From contig JBLHPD010000022.1 in the NCBI GenBank assembly GCA_047624165.1, positions 1 to 35,797 on the forward strand: 35,797 nt of DNA, written 5' to 3'. Shown here piece by piece: positions 8,316 to 16,429 of this stretch. The notes beneath the pieces are model-generated. The model was not told where the DNA came from and ran no database searches. It saw only the letters and a program-made list of their open reading frames with translations. The stretch's first letter is position 1, and each line of letters opens with the position of its first letter. The stretch comes from Clostridium_AD sp047624165. GTDB taxonomy: Bacteria; Bacillota; Clostridia; Clostridiales; Clostridiaceae. The translations under genes and the position numbers were made by a program.

Positions 8316-10050
8316 TCTAGTAAAAAGCTCTATTATTAATGTGCTTAAGAAGAACACTAAAATTATTTTTTTGTTATTCTTTGCTGTTTGTGGTGTTGTT
8401 ATAACAAGTTTAATTCCTCCTCAAATTTTAAAATATATTGTCGACCATAATCTTGTATTAAGAAGTAATGATAAACTGCTTGTCATAGCAATTACTTACA
8501 TGGGGGTGCTATTATTTATTGGTATCTTTGATTTTATGAAAGAAGCTATACTTACAGTTTTAGGCCAAAAAATAACTAAAGAAATTCGGCTTGAAATGAT
8601 GGAGAAATTAAAAAAAATAAATGCCCTGTTCTTTTCCTCAAATGAAACAGGCAAAGTTGTTTCAACGTTCACCAATGATGTGGATGCAATCAATTCCATG
8701 TTTACAAGTGGTATTATCGGAATGATGATTGACTGCCTAAAAATTATAGGAATTGTTGTTTCTATCTGGATGTTCAGCTCAAAGCTTGGAATTATTACTT
8801 TAATTCTACTTCCTATTATTTATATCATTACTCGGATTTTTCAAAAGAAAATGCTCAAGGCACAAATAGAAAATAGAATTTACGTTGGCAATGTAAACAA
8901 CCACATTTCAGAAAGCTTAAAGAATGTGCAGATGATTAAATCCTACAGTAAAGAAGCCTACATGGAAAGAAACTATACTGATTATTTACTAGATAACTAT
9001 AAAACCATAGAAAAAGTAAATTTCTATGATTCTGTATTTTCTCCCATTATCCAAATTACTAGAGCTGTGGTGATTGGTATTATTATAATACTATCATCTA
9101 ATCAACTAAACTTTTTGGGTATATCACTAGGCATGGTTGCCGCCTCCATTGAATTGATTTCTAATTTATTTGCTCCCATTGAAAATCTGGGTATGGAGCT
9201 TCAAAATATTCAACAGGCAGTATCTGGTATCAATAGGGTGAATGACTTTTATCGTTTGCCCGAGGACAACTGCACTCGTAGTGAACTTAAAGCGGAGGAT
9301 ATAATTCCAAGTCGCGCGGATATAAAACTATCCTTTAATGATGTAACTTTTCAATATGAAAAAGGGATTGATATTTTGAAAAACATTTCTCTTGATTTAA
9401 AACCACGCGAGAAGGTTACCTTTGTAGGTAGAACCGGTGTTGGAAAATCCACATTATTCAAACTTACTATGGGATTTTTAAAACCTTCAAATGGATGTAT
9501 CACCATAAATGGAATTGATGTTTATAACATATCAAACTCCGAAAAGCGCAAAATGTTCGGCTATGTTGACCAGTCCTTTCATATGATAAACGGCACAGTA
9601 GCCCAGCAAATCAGTCTGCAGGACGAAAACATTAAAAAGGAGCAAATTGAAAATGCGCTGGACTTTGTTGGACTAACTGATTATGTAGTATCTTTAGAAA
9701 ATGGTATAGATACGCAAGTAACTTGCGAAAATCTTTTTTCACAAGGTCAGAAACAGCTCCTTGCTATTGCTAGAGCAATTGTGACAGACCCTCCTATTTT
9801 ACTTCTTGACGAAATCACCGCGAATCTTGATTCTATAACTGAAGAAAAATTTATATCAGTACTTCAAAAGGCAAGCCATGCTCACACAATATTGTCTATA
9901 ACTCACCGCGTGTCCTCAATTATTCCTGGTGACACCATAGCTATATTAGAAAATGGCATGATTAAAAATACAGGCTCTCCTGAAATGCTATCACAAAACG
10001 ACGATTGGTATCGTAATCATATTGCACTAGAGAAGCTCACTTGGAGTTAA
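8305..10050 (+). CDS. ABC exporter half-transporter, catalytic-site subunit
   Basis: About 581 residues with the same fused membrane plus ATPase layout as its neighbour. The ATPase domain has Walker A GRTGVGKST, a complete Walker B with catalytic Glu (ILLLDEITANLD) and switch His (ITHRV), but a non-canonical signature, FSQGQKQ in place of LSGGQ. Paired with the preceding subunit this predicts one full ATP site (this Walker B with the neighbour's LSGGQ) and one degenerate site (neighbour's Asp with this FSQGQ). An in-frame GTG lies at 8296, but the GGGGGT at 8292-8297 fits the ATG at 8305. The start overlaps the upstream gene. A terminator follows at 10096-10132. Confidence 0.9.
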   Translation: MGNSLVKSSIINVLKKNTKIIFLLFFAVCGVVITSLIPPQILKYIVDHNLVLRSNDKLLVIAITYMGVLLFIGIFDFMKEAILTVLGQKITKEIRLEMMEKLKKINALFFSSNETGKVVSTFTNDVDAINSMFTSGIIGMMIDCLKIIGIVVSIWMFSSKLGIITLILLPIIYIITRIFQKKMLKAQIENRIYVGNVNNHISESLKNVQMIKSYSKEAYMERNYTDYLLDNYKTIEKVNFYDSVFSPIIQITRAVVIGIIIILSSNQLNFLGISLGMVAASIELISNLFAPIENLGMELQNIQQAVSGINRVNDFYRLPEDNCTRSELKAEDIIPSRADIKLSFNDVTFQYEKGIDILKNISLDLKPREKVTFVGRTGVGKSTLFKLTMGFLKPSNGCITINGIDVYNISNSEKRKMFGYVDQSFHMINGTVAQQISLQDENIKKEQIENALDFVGLTDYVVSLENGIDTQVTCENLFSQGQKQLLAIARAIVTDPPILLLDEITANLDSITEEKFISVLQKASHAHTILSITHRVSSIIPGDTIAILENGMIKNTGSPEMLSQNDDWYRNHIALEKLTWS

Positions 10051-10095
10051 ATCATCACCTTCAGTACTAACAAGATACCATTTTATTTCAAATGA

Positions 10096-10132
10096 AAAAA
10101 CAGCACAATTAAATTAAAATTGTGCTGTTTTT
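10096..10132. terminator. Bidirectional terminator between exporter and btuD
   Basis: Fifteen-base arms at 10096-10110 and 10118-10132 (core ACAGCACAATT and AATTGTGCTGT) are flanked by A and T runs on both sides. It serves the exporter operon on + and the btu operon on -, whose last stop codon is one base away. Confidence 0.85.
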
Positions 10133-10133
10133 A

Positions 10134-10898
10134 TTAAAAAGGCATAATAAATGTCTTCCCAGTTTTAGGATTTTTAGTTATATATACCGAAAGTCCATAA
10201 ACCTCTTTAATTATATTTTCTGTTAATACTTCCTCTGGAACTCCCTCTTTGTAGACTCCGCAATCATGCATTAGTATCATATGATCTCCATACGCTGCTG
10301 CTATGTTCAAATCATGAAGCACAGCAATAATTGTTATTTTTTTATTTTGATTTAACTGTTTTAATTGATTCATTATTTCAATTTGGTGATGAATATCTAA
10401 GTGAGAAATAGGCTCATCTAAAAGAATTATCCCTGTTTCTTGGGCAATTGCTCTTGCCACGACTACGCGTTGTCTTTCGCCACCACTGAGTGCATTGATG
10501 CTTTTATTCCTAAGCTCCCAAGTGTTCGTCATTTTCATCGCCTTCATAGTTATTTTTATGTCATTTTCACTTTCAGAACAGAATCTAGAAATATGCGGTG
10601 TTCTTCCCATAAGAACTATATCTTGTACTGAAAAATCAAATTCAATCTCTGTACTTTGCGATACCACAGCCATTTCCTTTGCCAGCACTTTAGTTTTCAT
10701 TTGAGTTAATTTCTTTTCATCAATAAAAATTTCACCTTTTTCAGTGCTAAGCGATTTTGATAGTATCCTCAAAAGAGTTGTTTTACCTGATCCATTTGGT
10801 CCTAGAATGGTGTAAAATTTTCCTCTTTCAATATTTATATTAATGTCCTTTAATACTTCCTGCTCAAATGAAAAACTTATGTTATTTATTTCGATCAA
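10134..10898 (-). CDS. btuD: Cobalamin ABC transporter ATP-binding protein (BtuD-like)
   Basis: This 254-residue protein is the ATPase of a BtuCD/FhuC-type importer. It has Walker A GPNGSGKT at 33-40, a Q-loop (VVSQ), signature LSGGERQ at 137-143, Walker B IILLDEP at about 157-163 and switch His in VLHDL. The family serves iron-siderophore, haem or B12 uptake. The upstream cobalamin riboswitch and cobU point to a corrinoid substrate here. The start codon is TTG, directly abutting the btuC stop (TAA then TTG), so translation is probably coupled. It is the last gene of the operon and ends against the hairpin at 10096-10132. Confidence 0.85.
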   Translation of the reverse strand: MIEINNISFSFEQEVLKDININIERGKFYTILGPNGSGKTTLLRILSKSLSTEKGEIFIDEKKLTQMKTKVLAKEMAVVSQSTEIEFDFSVQDIVLMGRTPHISRFCSESENDIKITMKAMKMTNTWELRNKSINALSGGERQRVVVARAIAQETGIILLDEPISHLDIHHQIEIMNQLKQLNQNKKITIIAVLHDLNIAAAYGDHMILMHDCGVYKEGVPEEVLTENIIKEVYGLSVYITKNPKTGKTFIMPF

Positions 10899-11951
10899 TT
10901 AAATCGCCTTCTTCTTTGTTTTATATAACAAATATATAAAAAATGGCACTCCAAAAATTGAAGTAATAATTCCAACTGGTATTTCTGCTGGAGGAACTAT
11001 TACTCTTGCAAGTGTATCGCAAATTATTAAAAATATAGCTCCGAAAAGCGCAGAAAATGGTATAACCAATCTATTATCAGACCCAAAAATTATTCTAATA
11101 GAATGAGGCACTATAAGGCCTACAAAGCCAATTATTCCACTTACAGATACAACTACTGCCACCATCAAAGTACTTATTACAAATATATACTTTTTAAATC
11201 CATTTACATCTATACCAAGGCTCCTAGCACTATCTTCTCCAAGCATCATAATATTCAGATCCCTTGAAAATGCTGATATAAACAAAATTGAAGGAACTAT
11301 TATTATAAACAGTAGAATCACCTCATTAAAGCCAGCTGTTGAAAAACTACCCATAGTCCACATGACTATTTTCTGAATATCGTCACTATTAAAGGTCATC
11401 ATTAATGAAATAATAGCAGATAATAAATAATTTATAGCAATACCTGCGAGGAGTAGTGTTGCATCTGGAACTTTTGTTCCAACTCTCGCAATATTATAGA
11501 CCAAAAAAGTAGTTATTATAGCTCCTATAAATGCATTGCATGCTACCATGCTCAGCCCAAAGAAATGAATTTCTTTAAGAAAAAGCATGGTTACAGTTGC
11601 CCCAAGTGCTGCCCCAGACGAAACTCCGAGAATAAAAGGGTCTGCCATCGGGTTCTTGAATATTCCCTGAAAAGAAGTTCCAACCACTGAAAGCGCAGAC
11701 CCTACCAAGCAAGATAAAAGTATTCTAGGAAGTCTTAGATTCAATAATATTACTGCAGATGTAGGATTAATTCCACCTAATGATACAAAGTTATTTAATA
11801 TTGGTATTTTACTCATTAAAATTAAAGCAGTCTGTTTTAAAGAAATGTCTGCTGCCCCAAAATTTAACGCAACAATTATTACAATTAGGAGTAAAAATAC
11901 CCCTACTGCAAAAACTCTTCTATAATAATTTTTCTCTTCTATAAACGTCAT
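10899..11951 (-). CDS. btuC: Cobalamin ABC transporter permease (BtuC/FecCD family)
   Basis: The 350-residue product is the membrane subunit of a type II importer, with about ten membrane segments. Typical FecCD/BtuC blocks are visible: LRLPRILLSCLVGSALSVVG near residue 75, FKNPMADPFILGVSSGAALGA near 105, the LGEDSARSLG coupling helix near 240, and GLIVPHSIRI near 280. It lies 16 bases after btuF and abuts btuD. A weak GGG motif precedes the ATG. Substrate assignment to corrinoids rests on the riboswitch and cobU upstream; sequence alone would also allow siderophore uptake. Confidence 0.87.
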   Translation of the reverse strand: MTFIEEKNYYRRVFAVGVFLLLIVIIVALNFGAADISLKQTALILMSKIPILNNFVSLGGINPTSAVILLNLRLPRILLSCLVGSALSVVGTSFQGIFKNPMADPFILGVSSGAALGATVTMLFLKEIHFFGLSMVACNAFIGAIITTFLVYNIARVGTKVPDATLLLAGIAINYLLSAIISLMMTFNSDDIQKIVMWTMGSFSTAGFNEVILLFIIIVPSILFISAFSRDLNIMMLGEDSARSLGIDVNGFKKYIFVISTLMVAVVVSVSGIIGFVGLIVPHSIRIIFGSDNRLVIPFSALFGAIFLIICDTLARVIVPPAEIPVGIITSIFGVPFFIYLLYKTKKKAI

Positions 11952-11967
11952 AACCCTGCAGCCCCTT

Positions 11968-12915
11968 CTATTTAAAAAGTTCAGGATGGATTAATTTAGC
12001 AATTGCTTCTAATCCATCTGCAAGTCTTGGTCCCTGTCTAACAATGATATTTTCGTCAACCTCCAATAATTTTCCACTCTTAACTGCTTTCAAATCTTTG
12101 TAACCATTAGTAGCTTCTATACCTTTTTTTGAATCATATAACTTAGAGCATATTAAAATATCAGGATTCTTTTCTACAAGCTTTTCTACACTGTATTTCC
12201 AACCAATTGCATCTTCTGCAACATTTTTCCCACCAGCCATTTCTATCATATTGCCTATGAATGTATCTTTTCCTGCAGTGAAATCACCACTTTTACCGAA
12301 ACCTGCTACATAATACACTGTTGGTTTCTTAGCATTCGCTACCTTATTAGTTATATCTGCAACTTTCTTTTTCATGTCGGCTATTATTGTCTGTGCTTTT
12401 TCACTGGCATTTATAACCTGGCCAAGCTTAGTCATAGTATTATATACACCAGTAAAATTTTCTTCACCATAAAGCACTATAACCTTTATATTAAGGGCTT
12501 CTAATTTTTTAATAACGTCCTTGCTAAAAAGCATCGACGCAATAACTACATCAGGTTTTAATTCAACAATTTTTTCTATACTTGGTTGTAATAAACTACC
12601 AACGGATGCTATCTTGCTAGCCTCAGTTGGATAATCATCGTAGTCACTTCTACCAACTAGACTAGAATCTTTACCAAGGGCATATATTCCCTCTGTTATA
12701 GTTGGTGAAATTGAAATAATTCTTTTAGGTTCTTTATCAATGGTAACTGTCCTATTATATGAATCAACCACCTTTAGTGGATATACTACAGAATTTGTTT
12801 CCTTTTTAGTATTATTAATAGAATCGTTCTTCGCAACCTTACTGCCACATGCACTAAATAAAAGACATACAAAAACAGTTATAACTAAACTTATTAAACT
12901 CTTTCTTTTAAACAT
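11968..12915 (-). CDS. btuF: Cobalamin-binding lipoprotein (BtuF-like)
   Basis: The 315-residue product is the extracellular substrate-binding protein of the importer. A lipoprotein signal peptide spans about residues 1-21 (basic MFKRK, hydrophobic core, then LLFSACGS with Cys as the lipidation site). The mature part shows the PF01497 periplasmic-binding pattern, including PKRIISISPTITEGIYALG and LKPDVVIAS. The ATG at 12915 is chosen because AGGAGGAAG precedes it at the right distance and gives a clean signal peptide. An in-frame ATG 30 bases earlier has no ribosome binding site. It sits 88 bases after cobU in the riboswitch-controlled operon. Confidence 0.87.
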   Translation of the reverse strand: MFKRKSLISLVITVFVCLLFSACGSKVAKNDSINNTKKETNSVVYPLKVVDSYNRTVTIDKEPKRIISISPTITEGIYALGKDSSLVGRSDYDDYPTEASKIASVGSLLQPSIEKIVELKPDVVIASMLFSKDVIKKLEALNIKVIVLYGEENFTGVYNTMTKLGQVINASEKAQTIIADMKKKVADITNKVANAKKPTVYYVAGFGKSGDFTAGKDTFIGNMIEMAGGKNVAEDAIGWKYSVEKLVEKNPDILICSKLYDSKKGIEATNGYKDLKAVKSGKLLEVDENIIVRQGPRLADGLEAIAKLIHPELFK

Positions 12916-13003
12916 AAACTTCCTCCTAGTATTCCTTAGGGACACTAAACAATTATTAATTGCTTAGCCTCCAAAAATTATAATTTTTCTCTTACATATT
13001 ACA

Positions 13004-13564
13004 TTATTTAATTTTAATTGGTATACCACAAACCACCATGTGAACATCTTGAGCTCTCGAAGCGATATACTGATTTACCCTACCTGCAATATCGCGAAAA
13101 ACCCTTGCCATTTTATATTCTGGTACAATTCCAGAACCTATTTCGTTAGTTACAAGAATTATTGTTTTCAAACTTTTTTCTGCTTCGCAAAGAAAGTCCG
13201 CTACCTCTTGTAAAATTTCTTTTTCCATTGTATCTATATCCTGATCATTAAGATCATTAAAGTTGTCCCCTGCTCTATCAAACATAAGATTTGTAACCAT
13301 TATTGTTATACAATCTAATAAAATCGTATCAAACTTCATTGGCGAGTTATAGAATACCTGTTTTAAATCCTTGTATCCCTCAAAAGTATACCAGCTAGCT
13401 GGTCTTCTTTCTTTATGTTTTTTTACTCTATCCTTCATTTCATCATCAAATGGAATTGAAGTTGCAATGTAAAGTACCCCGCCCTTAGATTCTTTAGCTA
13501 GCTTTTCAGCATAAGTACTTTTTCCACTCCTTGCTCCACCTGTTATAAGTACCATCTTTTTCAT
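13004..13564 (-). CDS. cobU: Adenosylcobinamide kinase / guanylyltransferase
   Basis: CobU phosphorylates adenosylcobinamide and then transfers GMP to it, in the nucleotide-loop assembly branch of B12 synthesis used to salvage imported cobinamide. The 186-residue protein has the P-loop ITGGARSGKS at the N-terminus, the conserved segment VKKHKERRPASW near residue 47 with the His expected to carry GMP in CobU enzymes, DTILLDCITI near 80 and TNEIGSGIVPE near 130. AAGGAGGTATACT precedes the ATG. It is the first gene after the cobalamin riboswitch and heads cobU-btuFCD. No other nucleotide-loop genes (cobS, cobC, cobT) are in the window. Confidence 0.92.
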   Translation of the reverse strand: MKKMVLITGGARSGKSTYAEKLAKESKGGVLYIATSIPFDDEMKDRVKKHKERRPASWYTFEGYKDLKQVFYNSPMKFDTILLDCITIMVTNLMFDRAGDNFNDLNDQDIDTMEKEILQEVADFLCEAEKSLKTIILVTNEIGSGIVPEYKMARVFRDIAGRVNQYIASRAQDVHMVVCGIPIKIK

Positions 13565-13617
13565 AGTATACCTCCTTATTATTTCATCTAATATCTATAT
13601 GTAAAAAATTCAAAAAA

Positions 13618-13644
13618 TAAAAAAACCACACCTAAGGGATGTGG
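13618..13644 (-). terminator. Riboswitch expression-platform terminator
   Basis: On the - strand the stem CCACATC / GGTGTGG (one G-U pair) is followed by seven T. It lies between the cobalamin aptamer and cobU, so ligand binding would favour this terminator and shut the operon off. Confidence 0.75.
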
Positions 13645-13727
13645 AATAATGCAATTAACTTTTTCACTTATTGGATAACCCAATATTTTCTTAAATTACG
13701 CATTTTTCATCTTCCCCCGAAGACTAC

Positions 13728-13897
13728 TAAAATTCAGTGCATTAGGCAGGTTTACTGGCTTTAGCGTCATCTTACTCTCCGACCTTCTCGGTTTCCCAAT
13801 GGTTTTTTGGATTTCATTCTCTAATACAGTAGCGGTGGGCTGCAGTGGTTTTTAACCACTTTCCCTTTTAACCCCTGGTACAGGGCACCTAAAACTA
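13728..13897 (-). promoter_or_regulatory. Cobalamin riboswitch
   Basis: The conserved B12 box appears on the - strand as AGCCAGTAAACCTGCC at about 13745-13760. Upstream of it are GGGAAAGTGGTTAAAAACC, CTGCAGCCC and CGCTACTGT, the conserved blocks of the cobalamin aptamer core, and a 5' GTGCC segment that can pair near the 3' end to close the structure. With the terminator at 13618-13644 it predicts repression of cobU-btuFCD when adenosylcobalamin is plentiful. Confidence 0.92.
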
Positions 13898-14034
13898 ATA
13901 TTCAATTTTTATTAAGTTCACAATAATTATTGTAACATCAAAAAAATATTAAAGCAATAGAATTTCGTAGAGCCATATTGGGAATAATAGTAGATAAGGT
14001 TAGGTATTAAATTAGTCCATATTTATAAATTATG

Positions 14035-14051
14035 TGTGACAATTAGTCACA
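14035..14051. repeat. Inverted repeat TGTGAC-N5-GTCACA
   Basis: A perfect 6-bp inverted repeat with a 5-base spacer lies between the riboswitch and the deacetylase gene. It resembles CRP/FNR-family operators but its spacing is one base longer than the standard TGTGA-N6-TCACA. A binding site is possible but unproven. Confidence 0.35.
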
Positions 14052-14080
14052 TAAAAATAAATTCCAGTAGATTAAACATA

Positions 14081-14137
14081 CATATTTTGTTATTATATAA
14101 GTATAGCTACTATATGCTTATATAATAACAAAATATG
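14081..14137. repeat. Perfect 21-bp inverted repeat upstream of the deacetylase gene
   Basis: The arms 14081-14101 and 14117-14137 are exact reverse complements over 21 bases, mostly A and T. The loop can add five more pairs (TATAG at 14102-14106 with CTATA at 14110-14114). No T run follows, and the structure ends 8 bases before the GGAGG of the next gene. It is more likely an operator or an mRNA structure than a terminator. Confidence 0.8.
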
Positions 14138-14154
14138 AATAATTGGAGGGTATA

Positions 14155-15075
14155 ATGAAACTAAATAAAAAACTACTTATAATAATTTCAGTAGTTATTT
14201 TAATAGGTGGTATAGGTCTAATTTATAAGTTTACTAGTTCAGTGCCCACTAAAGAAAGCAATAATTTAAATGCATTAAATGAAACGAAAAAGCTTGAAAA
14301 AAAGAGTGAAGAAACTTTATTAATTACTCAACAACCGAATAAATTGCCAGCATATGACATTTCAAAGAATGAAGAAACAATAAGTAAACCAGTATCAATT
14401 AATATAGTAGAAAACAATAAAATACCAATACTTATGTATCATTCTATTAGTTATGAAAAAGGAAATACATTAAGAATTCCAAAAGAAAATTTCAGAAACC
14501 AAATGAAATATCTTAGTAATAATAATTATACAACATTATCATTAGATGAGCTTTATAGCTATATGCAAAAGGGTGAAAAACTACCGACTAAGCCCATAGT
14601 CATAACTTTTGATGATGGTTATAAAGATAATTACACTAATGCATATCCTATATTAAAAGAATTTAATTTAAAAGCAACTGTGTTTGTAATTACTAATTGT
14701 ATAGATATTGAAAAGAATTACCTAACTACTAACGAAATAAAACTAATGGATTTACACAATGTAAGAATAGAAAGTCATACAGAAGCACATGAACATTTAG
14801 ATAAAATATCATATAAAGATAATGTAAAAACTATGACAGCTTCAAAAGTTAAATTAGAAAATATATTAAACAGAAAAATAAATTACATTGCATATCCTTA
14901 CGGTGGATATACTGAAAGCACTATAAAAGCTGCAAAACAAACAGGTTATATATTAGCTTTTTCAACGGAATTTGGTTGGATAGGTAAAAATGATAATATT
15001 TATTCATTAGGTAGAATATTTGTTAGTTCAGATTATAATTTAGAACAATTTAAAGCAAAATTGAATTTAAAATAA
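14155..15075 (+). CDS. Membrane-anchored polysaccharide deacetylase (CE4 family)
   Basis: The 306-residue product has an N-terminal membrane segment (about 6-25), a variable linker and a carbohydrate esterase 4 domain from about residue 90, expected outside the cell. The metal-dependent deacetylase motifs are visible: TFDDG at 151-155 with catalytic Asp and metal-ligand Asp, SHTEAHEHL at about 207-215 giving both His ligands, and AYPYGGY near 247. The opening ILMYHSI is typical of the PgaB/IcaB-like branch, so peptidoglycan or a poly-N-acetylglucosamine polymer are plausible substrates. The ATG at 14155 is preferred over an in-frame TTG at 14143 because GGAGG at 14145-14149 serves it. A long palindrome lies directly upstream. 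Confidence 0.88.
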   Translation: MKLNKKLLIIISVVILIGGIGLIYKFTSSVPTKESNNLNALNETKKLEKKSEETLLITQQPNKLPAYDISKNEETISKPVSINIVENNKIPILMYHSISYEKGNTLRIPKENFRNQMKYLSNNNYTTLSLDELYSYMQKGEKLPTKPIVITFDDGYKDNYTNAYPILKEFNLKATVFVITNCIDIEKNYLTTNEIKLMDLHNVRIESHTEAHEHLDKISYKDNVKTMTASKVKLENILNRKINYIAYPYGGYTESTIKAAKQTGYILAFSTEFGWIGKNDNIYSLGRIFVSSDYNLEQFKAKLNLK

Positions 15076-15126
15076 AAGTATATATAGGGTTTTAAATGTT
15101 AACTTATACATTCAATTTTAGTTTAA

Positions 15127-15151
15127 TAGATTAAATATGCATATGTATAAT
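15127..15151 (+). promoter_or_regulatory. Upstream element shared with the deacetylase gene, with TATAAT
   Basis: TAGATTAAATATGCATAT at 15127-15144 matches 16 of 18 bases of TAGATTAAACATACATAT at 14068-14085 upstream of the deacetylase gene. TATAAT follows at 15146-15151 with only a poor -35. The shared block may bind a common activator or be part of the promoters. Confidence 0.45.
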
Positions 15152-15192
15152 GTCTCATTTACAATTCTGTAGTAAGAGAATAGGTGAAAAAT

Positions 15193-15909
15193 ATGAAAAC
15201 AAAATCATTGAAATTTAAGATAATAGCTTTTGCTATCTTATCTGCTATAGGAATAGGACTTATAGTTAATTCTACACTAAAAAACGTTAATATTAAAAGC
15301 AGTAATGCCATTATAATAAACAGTAATACTGAGTTGAAATCTAATAAAACTGCTGAAATAAAAAACCAAGAATTAAAAAAATTAGAACTAGAAAAACAGC
15401 AGCAGATAAATCAAAAACAAGAAAGTTTGGAAAACATATGGGAAAAAGGATATGATCAGTTTTTTCAAAAAGAATATAACAAAGCTATTGAAACGGAAAA
15501 GCAAGTTATAAAGGAAGATGATACTTTTTATAAGGCATACGCTGTAGAAGGAATTGCATTAGCTTACAGTGGGGATTTTAAGAGTGGTATAAAGCAAATT
15601 GACCAAGCTTTAAAACTTAAGCCTTATTATGGTTATGCAAGATTTAATAAAGCACTAGCTAATGAGTTATACGGACATTATGATGAAGCTATCAAATGGT
15701 ATAATAAAGCTTTAGAAGTGGAAAAATTCGAATGGAGTTATTATGGTATAGCTAGTATTTATGGAAGAAAAGGTGATATTGAAAATACTATAAAGTATTT
15801 GAAACTTGCTATTGATATTAATCCAACTATAAAAAACACAGCGAATGATGAAGAGGATTTTAATAATGTACGTGAACATACAGAATTTAAACAATTAATA
15901 GAAAAATAA
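15193..15909 (+). CDS. Membrane-anchored tetratricopeptide-repeat protein
   Basis: The protein has about 238 residues. A hydrophobic segment at about 10-25 anchors it, followed by a Lys/Glu/Gln-rich coiled-coil-like stretch (about 50-80), and then three to four TPR units: WEKGYDQFFQKEYNKAIE, AYAVEGIALAYSGDFKSGI, YARFNKALANELYGHYDEAI and SYYGIASIYGRKGDIENTI. TPR domains bind other proteins; the partner is not visible. The ATG at 15193 fits the AGGTGA at 15182-15187; an in-frame GTG at 15184 lies inside that site. It follows the deacetylase gene by 117 bases and shares an upstream element with it, suggesting common control. Confidence 0.85.
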   Translation: MKTKSLKFKIIAFAILSAIGIGLIVNSTLKNVNIKSSNAIIINSNTELKSNKTAEIKNQELKKLELEKQQQINQKQESLENIWEKGYDQFFQKEYNKAIETEKQVIKEDDTFYKAYAVEGIALAYSGDFKSGIKQIDQALKLKPYYGYARFNKALANELYGHYDEAIKWYNKALEVEKFEWSYYGIASIYGRKGDIENTIKYLKLAIDINPTIKNTANDEEDFNNVREHTEFKQLIEK

Positions 15910-15997
15910 ACAAATGCAAGTACTAATATGGAGCAAATCGGAGCCAAAATCATTAAACTCATAATAACTACCCCCTTTGTAACTTTTCACATTTCTA

Positions 15998-16026
15998 TTG
16001 ACAAACAGTAAATTGATTGATAGAAT
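15998..16026 (+). promoter_or_regulatory. Promoter of the leuCDB leader
   Basis: TTGACA at 15998-16003 and TAGAAT at 16021-16026 with an exact 17-base spacer form a strong sigma-A type promoter. Transcription would begin near 16033, just ahead of the T-box leader. Confidence 0.85.
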
Positions 16027-16032
16027 GACAAA

Positions 16033-16281
16033 TAATATAATAAAGACTTTGACAGGGACAATTAGACATCAGGATGTTTTCCAGAGAAGGGATAAAGCTG
16101 TGAACCCTAAATAATTAGATGTTGAAACTTACCCTCGAGTTGTGGACTTAAACTAAGTTGTACTTAATAGTTGGCTTATTAGTAGGTTTTACCGGCGAAA
16201 ACCGTTATCTTTAATTAAGTTATAAATATGGGTGGTACCGCGACAAACTCTTCGCCCCAAGTGAGGAAGTTTGTTTTTTTT
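16033..16281 (+). promoter_or_regulatory. Leucine T-box leader of leuCDB
   Basis: The conserved T-box GGGTGGTACCGCG lies at 16230-16242. A terminator stem (ACAAACT...AGTTTGT) with eight T at 16274-16281 follows. The likely specifier is CTC (Leu) at 16134-16136. Uncharged leucyl-tRNA would bind the specifier and the T-box and favour the antiterminator, switching leuCDB on under leucine starvation. The specifier call is by eye but agrees with the downstream genes. Confidence 0.9.
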
Positions 16282-16429
16282 GTACCCTTTTTTTAGTATA
16301 TTGTTATAAACACAAAAAATAAATTATAATTTAAGGGGAATAAAAAAACTTCAAAATAGAAGCGAGTTAGATAGCTTTTTTAAACTCAATAGAGTGTTTC
16401 ACAACTTTTAAAAGGGGGTTATAACTAAT
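16282..16429 (+). promoter_or_regulatory. Spacer after the T-box with a possible second promoter
   Basis: TTGTTA at 16301-16306 and TATAAT at 16325-16330 are 18 bases apart, downstream of the T-box terminator. If active, this promoter would give leuCDB a basal supply independent of the T-box. The leuC ribosome binding site, a run of five G, lies 11 bases before the ATG. Confidence 0.4.
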
